A stretch of DNA of 31,056 nucleotides from Mucidula mucida (GCA_015501055.1 JADNYV010000409.1:1-31056), one strand, 5' to 3'. Positions 10,171 through 19,688 are shown, counted from the stretch's first letter. Numbers and translations: made by a program. The notes: a model not told the origin generated them from the letters alone.

Positions 10171-10925
10171 TTACTAGTATATAAGCAGTAGTGTAGTATC
10201 ATTGTACCTTAGTTCCAATCTTGTTTATACACCTGGCCTAGCCTAGTCTTACGAACGCAAACACTTTCTCCTTTAGTTCTTGCTGTGGTACCTGGTTTAG
10301 TCTCATGGCTAAAGTCAGTTGCTAACAGAAGATCAGAACTACTTTCTACCACCTACCACACATCCCTGATCGTTGATCAGCACTTCGCTGTTTGATCATC
10401 GCACATTCCCCCATCCCCTTTCCTGTTTACAGATCAACAGAATCCTAATCCCAGCGCACATCTGCATAAGTGTGTATTGGTCCCAGTAGCGCTGGCTAAC
10501 AGTTAGAGATAACTGCCTCGGGTGCTGGAAGTAGCCGCTCTCACGAGAACAAACTTTTGGCAGTTGCACTTCAGTGGGTGCTGTTTACGGGTCAACCCCC
10601 GTTCCCAGGAAAACTTTGGCTTACCTCACACCAGAGGAACGTCGGCTGGGCAATTGCAAACTTGTGACGAGCTCCTGGGCTCCGTAGATACATAGTCAGT
10701 AGTTGGTAAAATAGCGTAGACAGTTACAATACCTACCTACTTTACTTACCTTACGATACACATCATCATTCCCCACCCTACCAAGTCCTGGATTCTATTT
10801 CAGATCTAGGCAATTCCTCCTTATTCATCCAAACCTCTATTCCTTCATCCGTTTCATCCAAATCTGCATCACCCATATCCCCACTTTCACCCTTTCACTC
10901 TCCGATCTCATTACCCTGATTCATT
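10171..10925 (+). promoter_or_regulatory. Probable 5' LTR and leader of the Ty3/Gypsy element
   Basis: A TATATAAG box stands at about 10179-10186, some 740 bp upstream of the gag start codon, and no other coding frame intervenes. This fits an LTR promoter followed by an untranslated leader. I cannot define the LTR edges because the 3' half of the element, including the second LTR, is missing. I also found no convincing primer-binding site. Confidence 0.4.
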
Positions 10926-11840
10926 ATGTCCAATAAAGTACCCGAACCCGCTCATCACGCCGATGTCGGACCCAAAGGCCGATCCCTTGTCAACAAACCT
11001 TACGACTATGACGGGGACAAGACCAAGTACAAGAGCTGGTGGCAATCCATGTTTACATACATCCGTGATAAGAAGAACAACCTCACATCTGACTCTGAAA
11101 GGATTGATGTTGTTCTCTCCTACATCCGAGGAAATCATGTTGATGCATGGGTCCAGAACTACTCGGATCAGAATTTTGACGAGGAGGAAGAGGAATGGAC
11201 AGTCTCCTGGATGGAGTTCAAGGAGCATCTAAAGGAGCAATTTGTGGATTCCAACCTCGCGCGAGATGCGCAAGACCAGATTGAGCGGTTGCGCCAGGGG
11301 CAAGACACCGCTCAAGATTTCTTCTAGAAGTTCAAGATTCTGCTAACCCAGGCGGAATGCTCGAAGGATGACACATATGTTGTACGACTTCTCGAGACTG
11401 ATGTCAACGAGAAGATTATCGACCAGATCTATGGCAGCCGAGACGGGTTGCTGGTGAAATACAAGGATTGGAAGGCACAGATTATTCAGATCAATCAGTT
11501 GTGGAGAAGGCAGATGGCAAGCAAGAGGCCCGGCATGCAGTCCCGGCCCCAAGCTCTGCAGGCAGCTACATCGAGAGCCAATCCTACAAATCCACCTCCA
11601 ACACCAATCACACGACAAGATGCCACCAGCGTTACCTATGGAGGAGCCGGCAGGCCGATGGACATTGATAATGCATGTCGACGGGGACTTTGCTTCAGCT
11701 GTGGCGAACATGGCCATGTCAGCAGGTTCTGTCCTAAGAAGGGTCGACCCCAGACGATTCGGGGTCTATGGACCGAAATGAATGACGAGGAGAAGAAGAA
11801 GTTGGCCGAAGAGTTCGGTTTTGCGAAGCTCCCGCAGTAG
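10926..11840 (+). pseudogene. gag: Ty3/Gypsy gag (capsid and zinc-knuckle nucleocapsid), one in-frame stop
   Basis: Gag builds the virus-like particle of the retrotransposon and binds its RNA. The frame starts at ATG 10926 and would give about 304 residues ending at the TAG 11838-11840. The capsid part shows the retrotransposon-gag pattern (KSWWQSMFTYIRD, then VDAWVQNY, WMEFKEHLKEQF and QDTAQDFF). A CCHC zinc knuckle, CFSCGEHGHVSRFC, lies at 11691-11732 near the C-terminus. A TAG at 11325-11327, where most relatives would be expected to have a Gln codon, interrupts the capsid. The same frame continues after it, so this is a point nonsense change and not a frameshift. The following protease frame is in the -1 phase and overlaps the end of gag, as in many Ty3/Gypsy elements. 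Confidence 0.82.
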
Positions 11841-12270
11841 ATGCAGTCCTGCCGGAGCAGTCATCAAGGAAAGGGTTGTCAGATGCAGAATCTATTTACA
11901 GTACGGGTACTGAAACATCTAAAATATCATCGACGACTTTACCACCAAAACCTGCGAAAGAAAGATTTGAGCCAAATACGCCCGAGTGGATCGCACAACG
12001 GCTAGGAGAGGACGAAGTATCGAGAGCAGTGGGAATTTTGAGAGCATGGATGCCGGAGCAGAGAGAGAGAGCAGCAACGAAAGAGAAGGTGATGGTGATC
12101 AGAGCGTTGACAAAGGAAGCTGCGGTGGAAGTTGTGACGGAGTTGAAAAAGTCGAGGAAGTACATCCGGGGAACAAAGGGGCAGGACATGAAACTCCGAG
12201 TAACCATAGAGAGCGTACACACAGGCTCTGAATGGGAAACGAGTGCCCTTCTTGACAGCGGAGCAGCCGC
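11841..12270 (+). pseudogene. pol: Ty3/Gypsy pol, N-terminal fragment ending in the protease active site
   Basis: Starting in the -1 frame relative to gag and overlapping its end, this frame reads through LSDAESIYSTGTETSK and PNTPEWIAQRLGEDEV. It then passes LRVTIESVHTG to ALLDSGAAA, where DSG (12253-12261) is the aspartic protease active-site triad. After about 12270 the frame stays open to 12454 but turns Arg-rich with no flap motif, and no reverse transcriptase, RNase H or integrase follows. The element is therefore truncated on its 3' side just after the catalytic aspartate. No clear slippery heptamer was seen at the gag-pol overlap. Confidence 0.75.
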
Positions 12271-12595
12271 CGGTTTGGGAGGGCGAATTTGGCGGGCGCG
12301 CTTAGGGAGTAGACCTGCGATGAGGAGGGGACAGAGGCGGGGTGAAGAGGGTTGCTATAAGACATGGCGACGTCGGTGGTTGGGCTGCCATCTCATCCAA
12401 CAATTCGTTGTATATAAGTTGACGAAGAAGAAAGAGGTCTTGTTGAAAGATTAACCCATTCAACAAAGACTAGGGCGGGCGATGTGATATCCCAGAAGAG
12501 TATCAAAGATATCGAGAGCGGATCAGTGGACTTGGGACGAGGGTTTGTAGGTGCTGATTTTCGGATCCGCATGTGAAGGAGGGCATGAGGCACAT

Positions 12596-12853
12596 GTGCT
12601 ATTATAGCAGGTTTGTGGGCGTCCGTTGGGCCAATGTCGAAAGGGGGGACAACTATATGGGTCCGGCGTTTCACGCATACTACCGTAGAAGAGATGGTAC
12701 CATTGAAAGTACTATTTTCCGAGAAGGAAAGCAGTCTGAGCATTGAGCGCAAGAGCAGGTCAGAGTGGCAAAGACCGGAGTGTGAAAGAGCGTGGTCGCC
12801 TTGCTTTGTCTTCGACCGCGTATTACCGTAAGCGCGGCATGCTATAATAGCAC
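12596..12853. repeat. 258-bp segment bounded by palindromic 14-mers
   Basis: GTGCTATTATAGCA at 12596-12609 has an exact reverse complement, TGCTATAATAGCAC, at 12840-12853. Each 14-mer is itself almost a perfect palindrome (TGCTAT, one base, ATAGCA), so the pair can be read as terminal inverted repeats of a MITE or as direct repeats, since both are followed by a GTTT. I see no target-site duplication. No gene is recognised inside. Confidence 0.45.
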
Positions 12854-13725
12854 GTTTAGCCAGGTGTGATTGAAAAGTCGTATACATATTCTGAACCATG
12901 GGAGACGACGTCGACGTCAAGAACAGAGGAGGTTTGGATCGGTTGCAGCCGTAGACCACGTGTCCTACGCATCTCTCTGCTTGACGCGGCCATGTCGACA
13001 CGTTCAATCTATCATCCAGAAACGCTGATGATACGTACGTGTTCCTTTGAGGCTGTTCCATCCGTAAAACTAGATATTGTCTCCAGGCACTGCCATTTAT
13101 CTCTAGGAAAGATAAATTGGTGTGTTTTCGCACCCCGACGCACTTGCTTTGTGAGTTACCGCTTGGGGACTTGGAACCAATACCTCTCGCATTGGCACGC
13201 TGCTATGATATCACAATCACCAATCCGGCTGGCATCTGCGACTACAGTAACCGGCGCTCTGTGCTCACCTTGGCTCTACGTTTGTCTCCCCGAAGTGGAT
13301 GGAATCCTCGGCTCCACAATAGGTCGACAGCCTTGTCATTCTCTCTCAGCTTTTTCTTGCAAACTGGTATCAAAGACGCGGCGTCCTTCACGTACTTCTC
13401 GACACGCACACTATGTGCCAATTTTCCATTGGATGATATTTCATCTGGACGTCGTGGCCGGTCTCAGCGCTACTACGCGAAGCGCTGCGTCAGAGATAAT
13501 CGCGGGTAAGTGGCACTCGTTTTTTGCTTCGCTAATATCCGAGAGTGAGACTCACACTTGCCTTAATTAGCGCACAATGCACTCAGTCGACGACGCAGAA
13601 CCAAATAATGGTCACAATAATTCAATTGTCCTTCGTCCCCCTTCCATACCCAGCATCAAGGCGAGTTATCATTCCTTCCTGCGTGGGCCGCGGACTGACT
13701 CTGCTCGCAGTATCCTCCTCCTTCC
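12854..13725. other. No recognisable gene
   Basis: Long open frames occur on both strands here (up to about 230-245 codons) but their translations show no domain and no family resemblance, and they overlap each other. No splice pattern rescues a known protein. The stretch lies between the truncated Gypsy element and the F-box-like gene and may be decayed transposon sequence. Confidence 0.4.
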
Positions 13726-14892
13726 ATGTGCCGCATCTCTCAGGAACTAGTCGATCTCATCATCGACCTCATCGCCGGACTCGATAACACGGATTGGCGG
13801 CTAGACGCCTTGCACGCTTGTACGCTCGTCTCCAGTGCATGGCTCCAGCGCGCTCGGACACACATCTTCCACCGCATATACCTTCGCATGGACTCGGAGC
13901 CGGCGCTCGAGGCATACCTGGAAGACCCAGAAGCGGATTTCAGGATCTTTTGGCTTTCCCCCGCGCCGCCCAATTATGTGGCATTCCTGTCATTATTCAG
14001 AAGGAGCCCCCGGAAGCCATCGGTGAAGGAGCTAGTTGTGACGGGCCTGACTGTCAAGACGAGAGTCCCATTCGTGGAAGCGATGAGCTGCATGGCGAAG
14101 GTGCATAGTATTACTTTTGGCGGCGGCTCGCCATCTGACTCGCCGCCTTTTCTGGGTGGCGCGTGGTACTACCCACATCTCAAACGGGTTAGGTTTCTCC
14201 GCCTACAGGCGATTTCCATGCCGTCGCTGTGCACACTTTCTCTCCTCCTGAACAGCATGCCCATGCTGGACTCCCTCACTGTTGTGTGGCCCGTCACCAT
14301 CGGAAACGCTGTACCTTCGTCCGGAAAGAACTTGACGCTTGTCAACACCAACCTACGTCTCTTGAACATATCCTCCTGCCCTCCTCCCTTGGATCATCTC
14401 CTTCTACACCTCTTCTCTTTAGTAAAACTCAAAGTGCTTCTCATCTCTCCGACTTTGTTTCCCGACAATGTCGCAGTCCAATTCGCGTCGCTGGACGTTT
14501 TGGAGATTGACCATACTCATCGCCACGTCCTTGACTTGCCTCCTTCGTTTCGGATGGCGCTACCATTTTACGTCGTACCGACAGTCGTGTTACGGCTTAC
14601 TTGCGACGCACAGATAAATGTGTATATCCAGGCGCTGGAGGACGCGGTGAGGGCGGGGCTACGTGTTGATCTGCCGGTCATGCGCAAACTTCATGTGCAT
14701 GTATTCTCCGAAGATGCGTCGGGGCATCATGTATGGGAACGGCTCGACTCAGTATTGGGCGATATGGTTGAACTGGGGTTTGATCGTCTGGTGATTTTCT
14801 GTCCAACGAACGCCGGTGAAGTTGTCAAGAAGGCGATGACGCGGTTAGGGAAGATGTTGATATTGGATGTCATTGCGCAAATGCCAATATGA
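13726..14892 (+). CDS. F-box-like protein, single exon
   Basis: This 388-residue protein starts with an F-box-like motif (MCRISQELVDLIIDLIAGLD, then LDALHACTLVSSAWLQRAR, residues about 1-45). Agaric F-box adaptors of this kind have the motif right at the N-terminus. The rest is a leucine-rich tail with repeated hydrophobic segments (SLCTLSLLLNSMPMLDSLTV, LRLLNISS, FASLDVLEIDH) resembling degenerate leucine-rich repeats that would hold a substrate. The reading frame is uninterrupted, and I found no introns. The ATG at 13726 is the first in frame immediately before the conserved motif. It probably acts as an SCF substrate receptor; the substrate is unknown. Confidence 0.78.
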   Translation: MCRISQELVDLIIDLIAGLDNTDWRLDALHACTLVSSAWLQRARTHIFHRIYLRMDSEPALEAYLEDPEADFRIFWLSPAPPNYVAFLSLFRRSPRKPSVKELVVTGLTVKTRVPFVEAMSCMAKVHSITFGGGSPSDSPPFLGGAWYYPHLKRVRFLRLQAISMPSLCTLSLLLNSMPMLDSLTVVWPVTIGNAVPSSGKNLTLVNTNLRLLNISSCPPPLDHLLLHLFSLVKLKVLLISPTLFPDNVAVQFASLDVLEIDHTHRHVLDLPPSFRMALPFYVVPTVVLRLTCDAQINVYIQALEDAVRAGLRVDLPVMRKLHVHVFSEDASGHHVWERLDSVLGDMVELGFDRLVIFCPTNAGEVVKKAMTRLGKMLILDVIAQMPI

Positions 14893-15496
14893 TCGTTACA
14901 CAAGTATCTTCCTTCGCGCTCTGTTGGCCAGTTGCAAAGTCATGAGAGGGCGTAGTCATTACGTTGAAGTTGAAACTGGACGTAGCACAATTCATAGTAA
15001 TCGTCCCTCGTCAGTAACTCTCGTCAAAGATAATATTCGAGGGAGTCAGCAGAAGAAAGCTTTTGAAGATGTTGCATCGCGTTTGAGAAGTTTCAATCGA
15101 AACTATCACTTTAGAGTAAATTGGAACTGCTCCGCAAGCTGAAGGTAGTAAGTAGTAAAGTAATCTAGTCTTTTCACAATGGGTTGTAGCTTTGCGCCAC
15201 CTAAGTCCGGAACCCTCTTCCTGTAAATTTTTTCTTGATTACTTGCGCAAGTTTGACCCTTGTCGATATGTGGTAAACCTGGAGGCCGTTGTGAGCACTC
15301 CATGAAGCCTCGAAGAGAGGCCATTGTTCAAAACCCATTTCTATAGACCAGGTATATATAGCAGTGAAGAACCGACAACAGCCCGTAAGTACAAGAAACC
15401 GCATTAAGTGTAAGACATCTATCTAGAGTAAGTACTTCTTTGTGGTGAAATAAGCCCCAAAATAAGAGAAACAGTCTGCAATGTAATGTTCAGTCT
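14893..15496. other. Intergenic stretch
   Basis: No gene is seen between the F-box-like gene and the tail of the dehydrogenase gene. A TATATATAG sequence near 15353 is TATA-like, but no gene with a supported start follows it on either strand. Confidence 0.4.
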
Positions 15497-15722
15497 TTAG
15501 ACGATACAGTAGCCTCCGTCGACGCGAATTTCAGAACCCGTCATGAAACGTGACGCGTCGCTGGCGAGGTAAACGATAGCGCCCGACAGATCATCCGGGT
15601 CGCCGATCTACGAAATCAGTTGGATTCACCAGCAGGAAAAGGAAAAGACACACCCTGCCCATGGGGGTGAGACGTTCCCAGGTCGCCTTGAGCTCCTGGT
15701 CGTGATCCAAAATAGTTTTTCT
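15497..15722 (-). pseudogene. Short-chain dehydrogenase/reductase, last two exons only
   Basis: On the minus strand, exon 15722-15654 reads ILDHDQELKATWERLTPMGR. A 46-nt intron (15653-15608, GTGTGT to CGTAG) joins it in phase to exon 15607-15497, which reads [20 protein letters not shown], then [16 protein letters not shown] and a stop. This is the C-terminal signature of classical SDR enzymes (a P-E/D-D motif, then YLASDAS, then DGG). The cofactor-binding and catalytic parts should lie at higher coordinates, but repeat copy B starts there at 15726. The gene is therefore cut, probably by the arrival of the repeat or by recombination at its edge. It belongs to a different SDR subgroup from the gene at 20.6-21.3 kb. 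Confidence 0.8.
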
Positions 15723-15725
15723 CAA

Positions 15726-16910
15726 AATATGTATTCTCAGATCATGCTGTGTAACCGACGTCTCAAAAATACGTGGTGAATAAGAACTCCTTCGCCTTAT
15801 ATTTCTAGTCTCTTCCTGAAATCATTTGACGCCCCCCAAGCGTGCGTTACGAAGACGATTATGGCATGGCTTTAAGTACGTTTTCCTTTGTGCATCCATA
15901 ATGTCTTTCTCCATAGCTGACAGTAGGGTACTCTTCTCGATGGTTCTGCGCTCTCCTTTCCTTTGTCCTTGCTCACCCAAGCATGCGTTCGCGCCCCGGT
16001 TAACGTGCTGGTTCTGTAAGCTATTTCCAAGCCGACGACCAGTACTTGGCGAATTGGTGCGTTCCATTCTGTGTCGTTGGATTTCGGACTTACTGTTCAT
16101 TGCAGTTGTTTTCCTGGAAGAGCATCGTTTTCAATACACATGGAACGGTGGTCGAAGAGTGGTACGCCGTACGCTCATCGTCTTCGCAAAAGACCCCATC
16201 CCGAGCGACGCCTAATAAACGGAACATCCTTGATCTGCGGACGCGGCCAAAGTGTTTCGGTCCCTATCCTCAAAAAGTGCTATCCATGAACACGCTCTAT
16301 AAGGACGTGTGGTCGAGGTTGATTTGGCGTTGGATGCGGTACGCTTGTGATTTGACAGCCTTCCATCACCCAATATTCAACCCTCTTCGTTTGGCGCAGC
16401 TGTGGACGGCTTGTCTACAGGTGGACACTTGCCGGACTAAGCGCTACGAATGCATTTCTTACGTGAACGTTGCGTTGGGCTTCCCGCTGACTTGGTTTTG
16501 CGAATGGTTGGTTTAACGAATCGTCTACTACTGATATCCTGAAGATCTTTCGTTTTGTACACTCTCGTTCATGTCCTCATCTCTATGCCAATATACTCAA
16601 CTGATATCTTCCCTATTTTTGCAGTACATGTGTCTCATCATCAATCGCAGGAAAACAGAAGCAGGCTTCGGTGTAGATTTGGGAACTACTGTCCGCGTTT
16701 CTGGATACGCAGTGTCTAGTCTTCTCTAAACCCGCGTCATGTTTCTTCTAATGCTCATCGCCATGGTATAGCGAAATTTGGTTCATTAACATGGCCTAAT
16801 TGAAGGCTTCCAACTCCATGTCGACGCCTTCCGCCCGAAAGTTTGACGACTACAAATTGACCTTGCCTTCTGACACATCCCACAACTTCCCTGGCGGCGG
16901 ACAAGCCTCA
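15726..16910 (+). repeat. Dispersed repeat, copy B (fullest copy)
   Basis: 15726-16125 matches 7984-8376 and 16570-16910 matches 9501-9793, both in direct orientation. 16375-16545 matches copy C (6690-6860, minus strand). The middle section 16126-16374 is unique to this copy. In the frame conserved with copy C it reads ALRMHFLRERCVGLPADLVL after a TAG, against ALRAQFRGERRVELSADLAL in copy C. This suggests a decayed coding exon with an acceptor-like TTGTCTACAG just before it. No terminal repeats or target duplication could be defined. I do not recognise the ancestral protein. Confidence 0.72.
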
Positions 16911-17167
16911 CGGTACGTGTCTACGCCGGCACTCGCAGTTTTCAAGAAGAACCCAGGTCTATGTGTGCGCTTATATGTCAAGCTCTCCGCTTCCTGAATC
17001 CTCTTACCGGTGTCACGGCCATCATGTCACTTTGAACCCCGCTCTACCTAGACGATGGACGTGTCTCACCTAATAAGGCGCAGTGTGCTACTTCCGTTCG
17101 TAACGCCGTCGCCTCCCTGGTGCTAATGGTCATTCAATTTCTAGGCTACTACAAATTCAAAATCCTA

Positions 17168-17180
17168 AACATATAAATAT
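17168..17180 (+). promoter_or_regulatory. TATA-like box of the SnoaL-like gene
   Basis: ACATATAAATATC lies about 40 bp upstream of the start codon at 17217, in an otherwise pyrimidine-rich leader. It is the only AT-rich TATA-like element close to this gene. Confidence 0.5.
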
Positions 17181-17216
17181 CGCCGTCCCACCACCAAGAA
17201 GTCCCAACTTGCCATC

Positions 17217-17747
17217 ATGACAGCCACCGTTTCCCTCCTCCACTCCTACTTGATCGCGGCCTCTGCCCATGACTGGGACACCGTGTTGGCGTTGCTCACA
17301 GACGACTTCAAGTTGACTATGAAGCCTACGGCGGCGAAGCTTCCCGTTCAAACCAAGGCGCAACTCGTGGAGACTATGGAAGGGAGTGTGAAGAAGTGGT
17401 TCGCGCCGGGAGCGTTGATGGTATGTGTGATTCCTCACAGCCCGGGTTATCACGGATACTAATAAGCGAGTCGACATTAGTATACAGTCCATGAAGTCTA
17501 CGAGACTAAATCCTCTGAGGGTACTATCATCGCCAACGTGAGTATCGCGCAGACTCAGACGATCATTGCTAAAGATGATTTTGTATTACAGGTGAATTCG
17601 GACGGCGTGTCGAAGCAGGGGACGGCGTGGCATAATGAAACGATGTTCATTGTTGAGGCGCAGGGAGACAAAATTTCGAAGATTACGGAGTTCATGGATA
17701 CGGCGTTTGTGAAGGGCTTTGTCGATGCGGAGAAGGCGAAGGCGTGA
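17217..17747 (+). CDS. SnoaL/NTF2-like small protein
   Basis: Exons 17217-17420, 17481-17537 and 17592-17747 join in phase 0 across introns of 60 and 54 nt to give 138 residues. The fold prediction rests on the sequence pattern of the NTF2/SnoaL superfamily: an N-terminal helix (LLHSYLIAASAHDWDTVLAL), then LLTDDFKLTMKP, and a C-terminal sheet ending in TAWHNETMFIVEAQGDKISK and ITEFMDTAFVKGF. Members form a cone-shaped pocket and act as small-molecule isomerases, hydrolases or binding proteins. No diagnostic catalytic residue can be assigned here. The gene looks intact, and its codon pattern resembles a real gene. It ends 72 bp before the first AAA-like gene on the same strand. Confidence 0.82.
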
Positions 17748-17773
17748 GGAAATTATGTATATCTTTTTACGAT

Positions 17774-17779
17774 CACGTG
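17774..17779 (+). promoter_or_regulatory. CACGTG box upstream of AAA-like gene 1
   Basis: TCACGTG occurs 45 bp before the ATG of the first AAA-like gene. The paralogue at 21637 has the same hexamer 58 bp before its ATG. CACGTG is the core recognised by bHLH factors. Regulation itself is inferred. Confidence 0.4.
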
Positions 17780-17818
17780 GACAGCTTCATATGAACTTTC
17801 TCTTTTTCACGAACCACC

Positions 17819-19356
17819 ATGTCACCACAACCAGAAACCGTTCTTCTGGCCTGCGAACACAAATTTCACGCCATAGTGGAAGGAGAGACATTCTCTGAGT
17901 CCCTCCAGGCCATTCTGAAAGCCCATGCCGATTCTCAATGCCCTTGTACATTGGGCGGCTGCGATCGCGCCTGGATATCCGAACAGCCACTAACGGGTGC
18001 AAAGGACGCGCTTCCAGACAAAGCTATACTTGTGGCTATGGACGAGTGTGTGGATACGTATGAGCCGCCTATGGTCTGGTTTGGTTCTGCGTGGGACACC
18101 GAGCCGACGGGTAAGGACGTGTAATATTACACTGTGCCGACGCTCATGAACTACAGATTATGCGTTAACAAATCCGAACTGCAAACTTAACCCTAGTGCC
18201 TCCCGGAGAGCATCGTCATACACCTTCATGTCGCAAACGGCGTTCATTAGCGTGCGCCCAGGCCTCCTGAGGTGCGGTATCGACCCCGACATGCCCATGG
18301 TACGCATTTCCGATCCAGATTCAGGTCAATCGTTTAACGGATACACCAGCGTCTTCCACCTTCGAATGTTGACTACGATGACGCGTCCTGTTTAAGTGGC
18401 GTTGTCTGGATCGACAAAACCGCGTTTATGCCCAACATGGATCGTCTAGGTGCTCCGCTGGCCCTCATTCGTCGACCCTCTGGATTCGGAAAGAGTTGCC
18501 TTGCGATGATGAACTATTTCTATCAGTCCGCATCCCTCTACAACTCTCAAATGTTCAGAGACATGTTCGGCGCCACACAAATCGTTTCCTCTCCGATTGC
18601 GCCAGATAGTTCTGGGCGGCTGAGCTTGTTCTTCAACCTTGCTAAGGTGACCAGGCGCCCCGTTCAGGATTTCAAAGCCGCGCTCCAGGTGCACGTACAC
18701 AGCAGCATTATAACCTTCATGGCGCAGTATTGTCGGCTATTCAAGTCGGAGGTCTTCGGTGGAAAAAAACCATTCGAAGCATGCATCCAGAAGGATGGAC
18801 TTCTCTGTATACAAGGCATACAAGTAAGCCGTGATTTGTATAAGCTGCTTCAACTCATCTCTGTCAGCATATCCTCGAGGCGTCTGGGTGGTCGGTGTAT
18901 GTTGTCATTGATAGTTACGATGCTCCGGCTCGAGCATATAGCAACAACACAAGAGTCACGGCACTCATCGATTCCATCCTTGTTCGTCCACTCAGAGACT
19001 TGGGAAACATAGTTTACGGTGGTCTCATCCTCGGCGACTACATGGAGGGCGACGATGGGAATTATCGTAACGAGGATGGCGATGAGGATGGGGTTGCGCC
19101 TAGTCCGTGGAACAAGATATCCGAGGATTATACCCGTCATCGGTATGCAAATGCATCATTTGGGCTTCGTGTCGATGAGATCGCTTGGTTATGTAAAGCC
19201 GTTTCTCCCGAAGACCGCCTTTTGCTGGGTAAAATTCTACAAGATGTCCGGGGCTACCAGTTCGGGCCCGACGTCGATATGACTTATGGTACGCGGGACG
19301 TTATCGATGCCATTCGTGCGCGTACCGACGGTGGAGAAGTGCCTTCCGCTTCCTAG
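17819..19356 (+). CDS. AAA-ATPase-like P-loop protein, paralogue 1
   Basis: Exons 17819-18110, 18157-18299, 18350-18823 and 18868-19356 (introns of 46, 50 and 44 nt) give 465 residues. The exon borders match those of the paralogue at 21637. Residues 1-52 form a small module with C12, H14, H36, C41, C43 and C48, all kept in the paralogue. The NTPase part resembles the AAA-ATPase-like group (PF09820 type). Its P-loop is RRPSGFGKS, residues 186-194, with Lys193 and Ser194. The Walker B-like strand is VYVVIDSYDAP, residues 313-323, where Ser319 replaces the expected Glu of hhhDEYD. A DE-rich segment and DEIAWLCKA, SPEDRLLLG follow. The function is unknown; such proteins are expanded in agarics, sometimes beside Crinkler-like proteins. 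The missing Glu suggests weak or no hydrolysis. Confidence 0.75.
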
Positions 19357-19444
19357 TAATTTACTTCTTGAACGGATTCTTCTGTATTCTCGAAATTTCC
19401 CTCTCAAAGTCTGTTCTCCCTACTATAGCATCGTTACAGCAATA

Positions 19445-19688
19445 CTGTAGTGTTTCGACCGCAAATTCACATAACGGGTCACGGGGGTCTTTGAAGTGAA
19501 GTTATATATACATCATAACGGGTCACGGACCACTTTGGTCAGGCACGAGCCTCCAAATAAGGAAATTTCAGGTCCCGCTATAAGCGGAACTGTCCAAAAA
19601 AGGCAATTTAAGGGTCTGTGAAGCTGTTCGCTGTAACTTCAGACCATAATGGGTCACAGGCTGTGAAGTTACGGTCGAAACGCTACAG
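19445..19688. mobile_element. Mariner-like MITE with TA target duplication
   Basis: The 244-bp element is flanked by TA at 19443-19444 and 19689-19690. Its ends are inverted copies, CTGTAGTGTTTCGACCGCAA on the left and, reverse complemented, CTGTAGCGTTTCGACCGTAA on the right, followed by (A/C)TTCACA on both sides. Inside, CATAACGGGTCACGG occurs twice and CATAATGGGTCACAG once. There is no coding capacity. TA duplication with these ends fits a non-autonomous Tc1/mariner element mobilised by a transposase elsewhere. It sits between AAA-like gene 1 and a fragment of the same family. Confidence 0.85.

Noticed and set aside
11325..11327. Programmed readthrough of the gag TAG
   Set aside because: Readthrough signals sit at gag-pol borders. 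This TAG is inside the capsid region and most simply reflects a CAG to TAG change.
11800..11845. A slippery heptamer for -1 frameshifting at the gag-pol overlap
   Set aside because: The -1 overlap is real, but no X-XXY-YYZ heptamer with a downstream stem was found.
12393..13133. Minus-strand open frame of 246 codons
   Set aside because: No domain or family resemblance, it overlaps a plus-strand frame of similar length, and it runs straight through the palindrome-bounded segment.
12866..13570. Plus-strand open frame of 234 codons
   Set aside because: Composition looks random (many Cys, Arg and His), with no motif and no splice pattern leading to a known protein.
15351..15360. TATA-like sequence (TATATATAG)
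   Set aside because: No supported gene start follows on either strand at a sensible distance.
7984..16910. Repeat copies A and B as the two LTRs of one retrotransposon
   Set aside because: They share internal blocks and not precise ends, differ strongly in structure, lack a TG...CA edge, and the gag/pol fragment between them has its own leader and is far from both.
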